Shown here piece by piece: positions 1-9,417 of a stretch of 25,335 nucleotides of DNA. A program made the position numbers and the translations under genes. The stretch covers positions 1 through 25,335 of the forward strand of contig JAHHRC010000011.1 in NCBI GenBank assembly GCA_020026035.1, given 5' to 3'. The DNA is from Erysipelotrichaceae bacterium (GTDB lineage: Bacteria > Bacillota_I > Bacilli_A > Erysipelotrichales > Erysipelotrichaceae). Position 1 is the stretch's first letter, and the number at the start of each line of letters is the position of its first letter. A model generated the notes under the pieces. That model was not told the origin of the DNA. It saw only the letters and a list, made by a program, of their open reading frames with translations, and ran no database searches.

Positions 1-198
1 GGTGTAGTTGTTTCACTTCCGCCTGTCTCAGGTTCTTTTGTCTCAGGAGTAGGAGTTTCACTACCACCTGTTTCTGGTGTTCCTGGTTCAGGATCCTTTT
101 CACCTGTTCCACTGCCTTCACCAGGTTCAGGTGTTCCTGTTTCAGGTTCCTTTTCTTTTGTTTCACTGCCTTCACCTGGTTCAGGTTCTACTTCTGGT
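1..198 (-). repeat. Pro/Glu/Gly/Thr-rich repeat stalk near the C-terminus of the giant hexosaminidase
   Basis: On the coding strand this stretch encodes imperfect repeats built on PEPGEGS, PETGTPEPG and PETGGSET units (residues about 2861-2925 of the protein). At DNA level a unit containing TTCACCTGGTTCAGG-like words recurs. Such low-complexity acidic/Pro stalks in Gram-positive surface enzymes usually span the cell wall just before the anchor, so the sorting signal is expected soon after the left edge. The repeat number is probably variable between strains. Confidence 0.8.
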
Positions 199-3100
199 TC
201 AACTTCAGGTAATACGACATCTGTTAGAGTTTCGTAGTCAGTAACTTCACTACGTAATCCTTCTGGAACTTGTTCATATGCCTTCTTCGCAGCTTCTTTT
301 GCACTGTCATACGCTTCCTTCAAAGGTTTTAAGCTTTCAACTTCTTCCGCTGTAAATTTCGGACCAAGTTCTTCTACCTTTTCAGCAAACGCATTCTTCT
401 TTTCTACTGCATCTTTGACTGCCTTCTTTGCATTACGAACATCTAACTTATCACTCTTACCATTGTTGTTTTCATCCACAAATGGTGTCTTGAATGTTCT
501 TACTTCAAAGATTTCTAACGGACTGTTTTCCCAGGAAATACGAAGATCCAATAACGCTAGACCATCCTCTCCTAGTTCTAAAGTCGTAAAGCTTGAATCA
601 AGCTTACCTACTTCCATCCACTTCGATTCGACATTCGTACTGTAAAGTTCTTGCTCATCACAAACACGAGCTTCAACCTTAACATCTTGACCTTCTTTGA
701 AGTTTGACACAATGTTCACCGCATTGTGATCTGTATCTTGTGATAGATGGTAAACCAACTCTGCCTTGCCATTTTCAACCTTATAGCTCGTTAGAATCTT
801 TCCATCTACGATATTTTGAGGCAATGAGAACTCTGTGAAGCCATTCTCTGTTTCAACCGTTGGGTCATGAACTTCCTTCACATACTCACCCTCGTTAATC
901 TGCATTTCTTTGATTTCTAAGAATCGATGTGGGTAATTCGCAGTCACAAGAATCCGCATGTACTTCGCTGTCTTAGGTTCCTCAAGAATACCCTCAACAT
1001 AACGATTACCAGGATTACTTGAATCATGCGTCCAACCAGCAGATAGGGAATCATCGTTACGTTCATTTTCCGTTTCATCCCCAACCACAATCACATCTGT
1101 CCAATCACTCTTATCGTTACTAATTTGAACTTTACCATCTCTTAAGAAGTCAACCGTTCCATCTTGAACATACATCCGCAACTTCTTAATCTCACGTGGT
1201 TCACCCAAATCAATCACAACCGTGTTGTTCTTTCTTTGTGCATCACAGAATTTCACACTCGTATTGAACTTACGATCAAACATGTCCTTCAAGTTCTTAC
1301 GAACACGAACATCTTCCGCCTTGTAACTATCATTCAAACCAATCGTCGTTTCTACCAACTTAACCGGCGCAATCTCTTTTGTCTTAACAACTAAATCACA
1401 CGCAGGTAGTACAACATCTTCATTTGAATCATTAAAGACTCTTACATAACGAACAAGCTTATGATCACTCACTTCATTTGGACTATACCATTCCACCATA
1501 TTCGCAGAATACATCACCTTCAATGGTGCTAGATCTACAACCGCATCATCCTTCATAACCTTAATTTCAGTTCCTTCATGAATACGATCCAACTTCAATC
1601 CAACATACTCATTCGCCTTTAATGTATGACCTTCATTCAATACCATACGATAGCTATCATACTCAACAAATGTCTCTGTTTCCTTCAAGCTATCTTTATT
1701 GGTATCGGTAAACGTTTTAACACCATAATAACTTTCAATATCAAACCGGCTAATTCTCCACCAACGTGCAAGGTGCTTTGTATTACGCATGCGAACTGCT
1801 TTCGCCTTCACATTGTCTACCGCAATATCATATTCACGAGAATTATTCATTTGTTTTAACTCATGCCAAACATCATCTTCTCCAAGGTATTCCACAACAC
1901 CCTTTTCAATCTTGTCGTTAACACCTTGACGAATAAACACGTGTGTAACAGTAGAAACATGAGGGAAGTTGTACTGAACAAAGGCTCCTACCGCAACGTT
2001 TCCATTTCCTTCATTAAAGTTAAGCATAGCTTCGGTTTCAGGATTACCATCAAGCATTTTGCCCTTATTCGTACCACCCACAAACCTAATATTGTCACTA
2101 ATCACAATACCAGTTGGATTTGCTTCTACATTCGTAATTGGACGATTAATCGCAATCTCACGAACCGCCAACCACTTATCTGTAACACGTTCTGTCGCCT
2201 TCAAACGAACACCACTTGCCTCAATGTTCAAGTTTTCAAGATAAATCTTATCTTCGCCACCCGTCACATTCTCAGCGTTCAATACTTGCCAGTTACCACT
2301 TGCATCTAAGTATTCAATATTCGCTCTTCTAAACGTATCGGTCTTATTGGCATTTGTACCCATCACAAAGCCAAGTGAGTTAATCGTAATTGGTTTCTTA
2401 AATTGTAAGCCAACAAAGTCACCAACTTCTGTCGTAGTCGGGTTTGTAATCAACACATTTGTTGAATACTTACCATCCAACACCGCATTCACATCACCAC
2501 TATTGATGACACGATTCGTAATAAACTGCATGGAAACACGACTTGGATCCAAAATACTTTCCATCTCATTTGCTAAACGAGACTGCAAGCTTAGAATAAA
2601 TGGCTTAATATGCTGAACACCAAGCTCGGCATTTTGAATACTACCAACATAGTTAAACGAATGCGTCTTTGACTTCGCATAGGCATCATAACCCTCTTTG
2701 TAGTGAATCCAGAAGTCATCATTCTTACCAGCCTCTAAATCCTTCGTCGCTTGTAAGAACGCAAACACCGCATCACACTGATCAATCGTATTACCTAACC
2801 AGTAACGAATCTGCGTACGCATCTTCTCGTTACCATGTTCCTGGTAGAAAAGAGCCGCATTCTTAATCTTTGTAAACTCTTCAATCAAGACTTCACGTTC
2901 TGCACTTACATCTTCGCCATTTTCAAACTTCGTTCTAAACGCATTCAGCTTTGGAGCTAATTCCACAGACTCTTCCAGCTTCACTACCGTAGAAGCCGGC
3001 ATATCTTGGTTCACCATATGCTTACCAAGCTCTCTAAAGGCAATCGAACCTTCCGAATCTTCAAACGTACCATTTTCTACAAAGTTAAACGCAATCGCAT

Positions 3101-6100
3101 TCACATGTTGCGCCTCTTCATTGCTTTCATACATATTCCATGTATATTCACTCTCAGTAAACAATGCAATCTTAGAAGGCTCCGCCTGTTGCATCGGATT
3201 CAACATAATACCGCGAATCTTTGTCGCATCCACACCTGGGTGTAAGAACTTCTCACCACCACCAAGAATCAAATGCTGCTTCGAGTTATCCGAACATGGC
3301 CAGTTAATCCACAAGGAAATCGGTTGATAGGTATTACCACCAGCACTCAAATTACGTTCTACCGTATTCAAGAACCAATTCGTCACTTCACCCCAGATCT
3401 TACCTCCAGTCAAAGTCATCGAACAATTCGCAGGCAATCCATTGTTCAAAATACGCAACTGCGCATTCGAACCATCACCCATGTAGTTATTTGGCACAAA
3501 GATCATCTTCGTATTCAAACCAGGATAATCCATCTTCTGTTCTTCTAACCAATTCGTTAAATCACGCATCAAACGATTATAGCTACCAGAACCTCCAGCA
3601 GGCGGTTCTGCATCGTCTGCTAAAATACCAAACTCACGAACACCCGCATCCAACAATTGCTTAAACTTCTTTTCAACAGCCTTTAAATCATTCTTATAGT
3701 TTTGATTATCAAAACGAATCTCATGATGCATAAATGGATGTAATGTCCATACATAGCGATTCTTTGTCTGGTTACCAACACGCGCAAGTTCCTGAATACC
3801 AGCCAATTGCGCACTTGGGTACAACTCACGCCACTTCTCATTGTGATACTTATCATTCTTAGGCGCAAAGAAGTACTGATTCAACTTCAAATCGCCACCA
3901 AATTGCATCAAGGAAATACGATCTGCATTCGACCAAGGATTTCCATAGTAACCCTCAATGAATCCACGATTCTGAATCATCGCATAGTCTTCCATCACTT
4001 GATCACGAACGATCGGAAGTTCCGACTGCTTTAAGATATGTTTCAAGGTCGTAATACCATAGAACACCGCATCCGTATCCTTACCAACAATCGAAATACC
4101 ATTGTCTTTTACAACCATGCGATACGCATCAATCTTCGTAAACAAGTTCGCATCCGCTGCACTAACCGCTTGATGAACACTTGCAACCTTGGCATCATTT
4201 ACAACACCAAGCATGATATTCACCTTCCCATCTTCCTTCTCATAGGAAGTCGTATAGGAAATACCATTATCCTGTAATACTTGTTTCAAACGATTAATCG
4301 TATAGATATCCACATTCTTAACAAGCACAATATGCACACCATTCATAAGTGATGTCGCACTTTCCACATAACGAACATCATGTGGCGTTGGATATACCGT
4401 ATACTCTTTTGCAAGATACGAAGGATCTATCGCAACCACTTCACTGTTAAAGTCATATTTACCCGTAAACGTATCCTCTAATTCCACTGTTCCATCTTGA
4501 GCAACACGTTCACGCACATAAGGCTGCTCTACTTCTTCAACAACCTCTTCACCCTTTAACAATAGCGCATCCAATGCACTACGTAATGCACGTTCTGCAT
4601 TCTTCACATCTTGATAACGAACCGTATTTTCAAGGCATCTTGTACCTTCTACTAACGCACTACGAACTGCTTGCATCAAATCGTCTTCAAATTGCTCTGC
4701 AACTTCTTCATACAAATTCGCTTCAATGACAAGCTTCTTCAAATTAGCCTTCACATCCGGTGTTACAAACACAAACGAATCCGCCGAGCCAAAGCCTTCA
4801 TGCCCACTCAACACTTCAATCTGAATCGAGCGAACTTCTTTCTCATCAAAGAGAATTTCCTTCACAGAATTATTGTCGGCAAGTGTTACATCCTTAAGCA
4901 ATTGATACTCACTTTCATCAACACTCTTACCATACACCTTCATCCGGGTAATCGTTCCATTTGCCCCATTCTTACGAGGTGTATAAAGCATACGATTCAC
5001 AACTGCATCTTCATTCAAATCAATCGTAATATGGGCAGGCAACTGTTTCTTACCACCCGTATACTTCGTATGCCACAACGTACCATTTGCTCCATCAAAG
5101 GCATTACCAACAACACCATCTCCAGGATTTTCGTTGTCACTACGAATCGTAGCACCACTTACATCCAAGTACTGTGTAACACCCTTTACTTGATCGACTT
5201 CAAAGTTATCCACAATACCCTTCATTGCATGACTCTTACTACCAATATATGCCGCAGGAATTGTAAGTGTTGCAGATCTTGCATCACTACCACCCATAGA
5301 AAGAGTATCCACCAATTCCCCATTCACATACAAGGACGCACTACCAATACCACCAACAAACTCTAAGTGGTACCACTTATTCTTCTCTAAACGATATCTA
5401 AAGGAGTAATCATAATTCTCCGCACTAAAGCCAACACGACCCGTCTTCTTCTGTACCAACTTAATCGCCGTTGTCTTAGACTCACAAAGAATCTGTTCCC
5501 CTTGTGCATCCGCATCAAGCTTTACATACGCCGACAAACGATTCACAGGACCAACTTGTGCAATCGGTGTCTTAAAGTAACTCTCGTTTCCATGCAACTG
5601 TAAACCACCCGAGAACTTACCAGCCACAAACTCCACATTTGTCGCATCGCTTCCATCATTTCCATTTCCGGAATAGTCCCTCAAGTCTTTCACATCAAAG
5701 GTATAATTCAATACCCCATTCGAAACCGTATTTACCTTATGGTAAGGATTCAAACCAACTGCCTTACCAATCGCTTCGTTCTTTGTCTTAAACGCTTCAA
5801 AGTTACCAACATAACGACGTGACCACAACTTCGAAGATAGAGCCCCTACAGACTTTTCAAAGCCACGATAAATATCATCATCTTGATACCCATTGGAACG
5901 ATCGGCAATCATGTCATTCCAAATCGCAAACGTCGCACCCTTTACACGCTTCGAACCAACCGGTAACACCGTACCACCAAAGGTATTTGGTTCAAAGGTG
6001 TCAAAGACATTCTGCGTATTCATCAATCCTTGATAATAATTGGCACCAGGCACCCAATAAATCTTTCCACTATCGGAATTGATAATGTCATACCCAGCAT

Positions 6101-8777
6101 CGTACATCGCTCTCGGGTTTGCCCAACTTGCATCCCAGATGTTCATTTCAACACCCTCAGACACAACCGCAGTAGTACCACCCTTCGCTGTTAAACTACC
6201 CCAACAACGAGGCGTCTTACCCTTTTCTTTGGCAAACATCAATAAATCATTTGTAAATTGACGGAACCCTTCATTGTTTCCTTCGAACTCATCGACACCT
6301 AAATGAATCGTATCAACATCCTTAAAGACCGCATCCTCACCATCTAGGTATTCATTCCAAACACTCTTTACAAATTCCAAAGCAGCTGGATCACTTACTT
6401 CCAAATGATCCACCCAATGAGTCACACGATGGTTCTTCATCGTCAAATCTGGACGCACCTTCGTAAACGCCAACGCATGAGCAGGCGCATCAAACTCCGG
6501 CACAATCTTCACACCATGCATCGACGCATAAGAAATCAAATCTTTAAACTCTTCTTTGGTATAGAAATGATCCTTCGCCGTTAAATCTTGTTGATTCAAG
6601 CCACCAGCCACAATATTCGATTCCAAACGGAACGCCGAATATGCACCATATGGATCCTCTGTTCCTTGGTATTCTTCCACTTGAATATAGTTGTCACTCA
6701 AATGCAAATGGAAATCATTGTACTTATACCAACCAAGCGTCTTAATCATATTGTATAGCGTCTCTAGTTGAACTGGCTTACGCCCAACATCCAACATAAA
6801 GCCACGTACTGCATACTTTGGATAATCCCTTGCAATACCCTTTGCAATATGACTAGAATCTTGTTTTAACACCTGAAGTAAGGTCTGTGTTGCATAGTAC
6901 ACACCAACCCCATCATTCGCACCAACACGAACAACATCACCAACTTCAAGCATGTAACCTTCTTTACCAAGTTCACTATGATCATTTGTTAAGGCAAAGT
7001 AGAAATCCCCATTTTGTGCTTCCCCTTCAACAATCTCGATTGATCGACCACAGATCTCTTCGTAATCTTTCTTAAACTCATGCAAGATTGGCATTAAGGC
7101 AACCTTAGATTCAGCACTTACAACAATTCGTGCATCTTCACTTACATCAAAGTTGCCACGATGTCCTTTCCATTCAGCAATACTTGGAATCACATTCAAA
7201 CAAGCATTGTCGCCTTCTTCCACATCGTATAAACCTTCCACTTCAATCGTATATGGTCTAGATTCCACAACTTCCCCATCACGTGTCACCTTAAAGTTCA
7301 CATTCACAGGTGTTGTGACCATTGGGCGGATTACATTGCGATTTTCATCAATCACTTGTTCTAAATCACAACCAATCCATTCCACCGTCGCATTTCTTGG
7401 AGCTGCTGGTAATTCTAATGTATTCACATCTCTTGTAATACGACTAGGTACCTGCAACTGATTCGCACTTTCTTGTAGTGTTAATACCTGACGATCCACA
7501 ATCGCCTTATCATACACTTCCATTTCAAAAACAGAAATCGTTGCCCAGTTAATCTCTTCCCCAGCACGATTCACCGCTCTTGCGTCAAAGTCATCAATCG
7601 TCAAACGCACATGTTGCGCTCTTTCTGCACGATCTAAATTGATAATCTCACGCAACACCGTAGGCTTCCGTGTTAAGTGTCTAGCAACACGCCACTGTTC
7701 CCCATTGTCACTTACTTCAATCTTATAGTTCTTCGCATTCAAACGTTCCCAGTCCACAACAACCGTACGAATGTTTGTCATTCCCCCAAGATTGACTTCC
7801 AACGTCTTTTTGGCAATTGACTTTGTGCTCGCCCAACGCGAATTCAAATCCCCATCAAACGCTTTCGTTTTATCAAAATTCGGATGTTCATCCCCATTGG
7901 ACTTACTTTCTTTCCCATAGGCATGATTCAAAAGACGCATAGGTCCAATCGCTTTAAATTCATAAAGCGATACAGATTTCCACCCGTCAGCTTCGTTTCC
8001 ATCATAGTCTGTAACCGTCAATTTCACATAGCGCGCTTCTTTTTCTTCGCTAAGATCAATCACCGTATCTAAAGACGCATATGCATCATCACGCTTCACA
8101 TATACTTCTTCCCAACTATCATTATTTGTAGAAATTTCAATCTTGAAACCTTTGATGTTTCGACGTTCCCAGTTGATCACAAACTGATCCACCAAACAAA
8201 CATCTTGTAAATCAATCGTCAATACCTTCGTACCACTACCTGGATTCGTAGACCATCTCGATTGATTCAACTTTGGCTGTGCACCACGATTCACAATTCC
8301 ATCAATCGTCTTACTTGCTACCCAAGTATCATTTTCATGGTCATTGTCACTCGCCGTAGCTCCAAAACAATGGTTCACATAGTATTCACGATACGCAGCA
8401 GCTGGAACATCACCTGTAACAGAAAGAACCTCCATCACTGGTGCTTCCTCACTTACTGCATCTACTTCTTCTTTTGATTCCACAACTTCTGCCGGTGTTT
8501 CATCCACAGTAGAACTTGTTTCCTCAACAACAGTTTCTTCGCTTGAAGGACTTTCTTCCGTGCTTGTAACGACTTCTTCTTTCACTACTTCGTCTTCGAC
8601 TTCTTCAACTTCGTCTTCAACTTCATCTTCGACTTCGTTACTTACAACTTCTTCCACATTCGGTCCTTCTTGCCCTAATTCTTCAGCAAAAATCGGTTGT
8701 ATCTGAATGAGACTCAAACATAATACAGCCGACAACAAAAAGGAAAATCCCCTTTTTGCCTTAGGATATTTCGACAT
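1..8777 (-). CDS. Giant secreted multi-domain beta-N-acetylhexosaminidase (GH20 + GH84), 3' end outside window
   Basis: The frame stays open from the ATG at 8777 to the left edge, giving 2,925 codons with no stop. The start follows an AAGGGGGG ribosome site. Residues 1-31 are a signal peptide (basic start, hydrophobic core, IFA|EE cleavage), followed by a Glu/Val-rich acidic stretch to about 115. Modules read by eye: two F5/8C-type (CBM32-like) domains (~124-278, ~283-421), an Ig-like spacer, a GH20 N-terminal fold (~523-645), a GH20 barrel (~646-1010) with the catalytic Asp-Glu pair D829-E830 in HLGVDE, LamG (~1010-1196), F5/8C (~1200-1336), a helical spacer, a GH84 N-domain (~1457-1580) and a GH84 catalytic domain (~1585-1885) with GFIEGYYG, APKNDKYH and the Asp pair D1721-D1722 in LADD. 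Further helical and F5/8C modules follow, then an EF-hand-like loop near 2768 and a P/E/G/T stalk. GH20 and GH84 enzymes remove terminal beta-GlcNAc/GalNAc from glycans. A wall anchor probably lies beyond the edge. Family calls are strong; exact module borders are approximate. Confidence 0.93.
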   Translation of the reverse strand, partial: MSKYPKAKRGFSFLLSAVLCLSLIQIQPIFAEELGQEGPNVEEVVSNEVEDEVEDEVEEVEDEVVKEEVVTSTEESPSSEETVVEETSSTVDETPAEVVESKEEVDAVSEEAPVMEVLSVTGDVPAAAYREYYVNHCFGATASDNDHENDTWVASKTIDGIVNRGAQPKLNQSRWSTNPGSGTKVLTIDLQDVCLVDQFVINWERRNIKGFKIEISTNNDSWEEVYVKRDDAYASLDTVIDLSEEKEARYVKLTVTDYDGNEADGWKSVSLYEFKAIGPMRLLNHAYGKESKSNGDEHPNFDKTKAFDGDLNSRWASTKSIAKKTLEVNLGGMTNIRTVVVDWERLNAKNYKIEVSDNGEQWRVARHLTRKPTVLREIINLDRAERAQHVRLTIDDFDARAVNRAGEEINWATISVFEMEVYDKAIVDRQVLTLQESANQLQVPSRITRDVNTLELPAAPRNATVEWIGCDLEQVIDENRNVIRPMVTTPVNVNFKVTRDGEVVESRPYTIEVEGLYDVEEGDNACLNVIPSIAEWKGHRGNFDVSEDARIVVSAESKVALMPILHEFKKDYEEICGRSIEIVEGEAQNGDFYFALTNDHSELGKEGYMLEVGDVVRVGANDGVGVYYATQTLLQVLKQDSSHIAKGIARDYPKYAVRGFMLDVGRKPVQLETLYNMIKTLGWYKYNDFHLHLSDNYIQVEEYQGTEDPYGAYSAFRLESNIVAGGLNQQDLTAKDHFYTKEEFKDLISYASMHGVKIVPEFDAPAHALAFTKVRPDLTMKNHRVTHWVDHLEVSDPAALEFVKSVWNEYLDGEDAVFKDVDTIHLGVDEFEGNNEGFRQFTNDLLMFAKEKGKTPRCWGSLTAKGGTTAVVSEGVEMNIWDASWANPRAMYDAGYDIINSDSGKIYWVPGANYYQGLMNTQNVFDTFEPNTFGGTVLPVGSKRVKGATFAIWNDMIADRSNGYQDDDIYRGFEKSVGALSSKLWSRRYVGNFEAFKTKNEAIGKAVGLNPYHKVNTVSNGVLNYTFDVKDLRDYSGNGNDGSDATNVEFVAGKFSGGLQLHGNESYFKTPIAQVGPVNRLSAYVKLDADAQGEQILCESKTTAIKLVQKKTGRVGFSAENYDYSFRYRLEKNKWYHLEFVGGIGSASLYVNGELVDTLSMGGSDARSATLTIPAAYIGSKSHAMKGIVDNFEVDQVKGVTQYLDVSGATIRSDNENPGDGVVGNAFDGANGTLWHTKYTGGKKQLPAHITIDLNEDAVVNRMLYTPRKNGANGTITRMKVYGKSVDESEYQLLKDVTLADNNSVKEILFDEKEVRSIQIEVLSGHEGFGSADSFVFVTPDVKANLKKLVIEANLYEEVAEQFEDDLMQAVRSALVEGTRCLENTVRYQDVKNAERALRSALDALLLKGEEVVEEVEQPYVRERVAQDGTVELEDTFTGKYDFNSEVVAIDPSYLAKEYTVYPTPHDVRYVESATSLMNGVHIVLVKNVDIYTINRLKQVLQDNGISYTTSYEKEDGKVNIMLGVVNDAKVASVHQAVSAADANLFTKIDAYRMVVKDNGISIVGKDTDAVFYGITTLKHILKQSELPIVRDQVMEDYAMIQNRGFIEGYYGNPWSNADRISLMQFGGDLKLNQYFFAPKNDKYHNEKWRELYPSAQLAGIQELARVGNQTKNRYVWTLHPFMHHEIRFDNQNYKNDLKAVEKKFKQLLDAGVREFGILADDAEPPAGGSGSYNRLMRDLTNWLEEQKMDYPGLNTKMIFVPNNYMGDGSNAQLRILNNGLPANCSMTLTGGKIWGEVTNWFLNTVERNLSAGGNTYQPISLWINWPCSDNSKQHLILGGGEKFLHPGVDATKIRGIMLNPMQQAEPSKIALFTESEYTWNMYESNEEAQHVNAIAFNFVENGTFEDSEGSIAFRELGKHMVNQDMPASTVVKLEESVELAPKLNAFRTKFENGEDVSAEREVLIEEFTKIKNAALFYQEHGNEKMRTQIRYWLGNTIDQCDAVFAFLQATKDLEAGKNDDFWIHYKEGYDAYAKSKTHSFNYVGSIQNAELGVQHIKPFILSLQSRLANEMESILDPSRVSMQFITNRVINSGDVNAVLDGKYSTNVLITNPTTTEVGDFVGLQFKKPITINSLGFVMGTNANKTDTFRRANIEYLDASGNWQVLNAENVTGGEDKIYLENLNIEASGVRLKATERVTDKWLAVREIAINRPITNVEANPTGIVISDNIRFVGGTNKGKMLDGNPETEAMLNFNEGNGNVAVGAFVQYNFPHVSTVTHVFIRQGVNDKIEKGVVEYLGEDDVWHELKQMNNSREYDIAVDNVKAKAVRMRNTKHLARWWRISRFDIESYYGVKTFTDTNKDSLKETETFVEYDSYRMVLNEGHTLKANEYVGLKLDRIHEGTEIKVMKDDAVVDLAPLKVMYSANMVEWYSPNEVSDHKLVRYVRVFNDSNEDVVLPACDLVVKTKEIAPVKLVETTIGLNDSYKAEDVRVRKNLKDMFDRKFNTSVKFCDAQRKNNTVVIDLGEPREIKKLRMYVQDGTVDFLRDGKVQISNDKSDWTDVIVVGDETENERNDDSLSAGWTHDSSNPGNRYVEGILEEPKTAKYMRILVTANYPHRFLEIKEMQINEGEYVKEVHDPTVETENGFTEFSLPQNIVDGKILTSYKVENGKAELVYHLSQDTDHNAVNIVSNFKEGQDVKVEARVCDEQELYSTNVESKWMEVGKLDSSFTTLELGEDGLALLDLRISWENSPLEIFEVRTFKTPFVDENNNGKSDKLDVRNAKKAVKDAVEKKNAFAEKVEELGPKFTAEEVESLKPLKEAYDSAKEAAKKAYEQVPEGLRSEVTDYETLTDVVLPEVEPEVEPEPGEGSETKEKEPETGTPEPGEGSGTGEKDPEPGTPETGGSETPTPETKEPETGGSETTT

Positions 8778-8804
8778 GTAATTCCCCCCTTTTCCCTTAG
8801 GCTG

Positions 8805-8833
8805 AATGTATATTTGAATTTTAACACTGTTAA
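8805..8833 (-). promoter_or_regulatory. Putative sigma-A promoter of the hexosaminidase gene, with palindrome over the -35 box
   Basis: Reading the minus strand, TTAACA (8833-8828) and TACATT (8810-8805) are separated by 17 bp and lie 28 bp upstream of the start codon. The -35 box is half of a perfect 13-bp palindrome, TTAACA-C-TGTTAA, at 8821-8833, which could be an operator. The -10 match is only four of six, so the promoter call is tentative. Confidence 0.45.
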
Positions 8834-8921
8834 TTTCAGGTATTCAATATGTTATATTAACGAATTCACAAGAAAAAATTGTGTAATGAAAGTCTCCAAA
8901 AACCACTCCATATGTATTTTC

Positions 8922-8935
8922 TGAAAGCGATTACA
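8922..8935. promoter_or_regulatory. cre-like site (CcpA catabolite control) upstream of the hexosaminidase gene
   Basis: The plus strand reads TGAAAGCGATTACA, which matches the Gram-positive cre consensus TGWAARCGYTWNCW at 13 of 14 positions (A where Y is expected). It lies about 145 bp upstream of the hexosaminidase start and about 90 bp upstream of the proposed promoter, and abuts the T-tract of the neighbouring terminator. Carbon-catabolite control of a glycan-degrading enzyme is biologically sensible, but the role is inferred. Confidence 0.5.
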
Positions 8936-8967
8936 AAAATAAAAAAAGACACCGATTTCTCGATGTC
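8934..8967 (-). terminator. Rho-independent terminator of the NifX-like gene
   Basis: On the minus strand an 8-bp stem GACATCGA / TCGGTGTC (one G-T wobble) closes a GAAA tetraloop and is followed directly by TTTTTTT-A-TTTTT. It begins five bases after the stop codon of the 119-residue gene. This is a textbook terminator and separates that gene from the hexosaminidase. Confidence 0.9.
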
Positions 8968-8972
8968 AAATC

Positions 8973-9332
8973 TTAATGTCCACCACACGTTTCAGAATGC
9001 TCGTGGTTTGAACACACTACATTACTCGATACAAGTACACCACTCATATAGCGCATCACGATATTCTCCACAACACCACTTACGCCAGTGTATACTTCAA
9101 TTCCATACTGCTTGAATAGATCAATCGCTCCTTGACCCATTCCCCCAGATACAATTACATCAACCCCGCGCTCTTTCAAATACTTCGGAAGTAACCCCTT
9201 CACATGAGCCGGGCTATTTAAAAACTCTTTCTTCTTTATATTCTGCTCTTCAATCTCAAATACTGTAAATCCTTCGCAATGACCAAAGTGTTCACTTACG
9301 TAATTCCCTTCAGTCGCAATCGCTAAACGCAT
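8973..9332 (-). CDS. NifX/NafY-like iron-molybdenum cluster-binding family protein (119 aa)
   Basis: The protein starts MRLAIATEGNYVSEHFGHC, the typical opening of the small cytoplasmic dinitrogenase iron-molybdenum cofactor family (NifX/NafY/NifB C-terminal type, COG1433), and continues with the family's ribonuclease-H-like pattern, including VDVIVSGGMGQGAIDLF. Length is normal for the stand-alone family. An AAAGGAGG site precedes the ATG by six bases. The C-terminus is rich in potential metal ligands (CSNHEHSETCGGH). In non-nitrogen-fixing anaerobes such proteins are common and their function is mostly unknown; binding of an iron-sulphur or metal cluster is the family expectation. It stands as a monocistronic unit with its own promoter and terminator, and no nif gene is nearby. 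Its partner cannot be told from the context. Confidence 0.88.
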   Translation of the reverse strand: MRLAIATEGNYVSEHFGHCEGFTVFEIEEQNIKKKEFLNSPAHVKGLLPKYLKERGVDVIVSGGMGQGAIDLFKQYGIEVYTGVSGVVENIVMRYMSGVLVSSNVVCSNHEHSETCGGH

Positions 9333-9362
9333 AACGTCCTCCTTTATTCTCTATATAGAACA

Positions 9363-9417
9363 ATTATACACCTACAAATACAGAAAAATCATTATACAAA
9401 TAGAACGATTTGTCCAA
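9363..9417 (-). promoter_or_regulatory. Putative promoter region of the NifX-like gene
   Basis: The minus strand has two TATAAT boxes, at 9368-9363 and 9396-9391. TTGGAC (9417-9412) lies 15 bp upstream of the second. The distal -35 element sits in the T-tract of the ECF operon terminator, so termination and initiation signals are packed together. The -10 boxes are perfect; the -35 assignment is uncertain. Confidence 0.5.

Noticed and set aside
1..198. CRISPR-like array in the left-edge repeats
   Set aside because: The repeats are imperfect, coding, in frame with the hexosaminidase and encode a Pro/Glu/Gly stalk; there are no unique spacers of constant length.
4671..5366. Plus-strand open frame of 231 codons
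   Set aside because: It lies entirely opposite the giant hexosaminidase (LamG/F5/8C region), encodes a Thr/Asn/His/Ile-rich product with no recognisable motif, and lacks a start signal.
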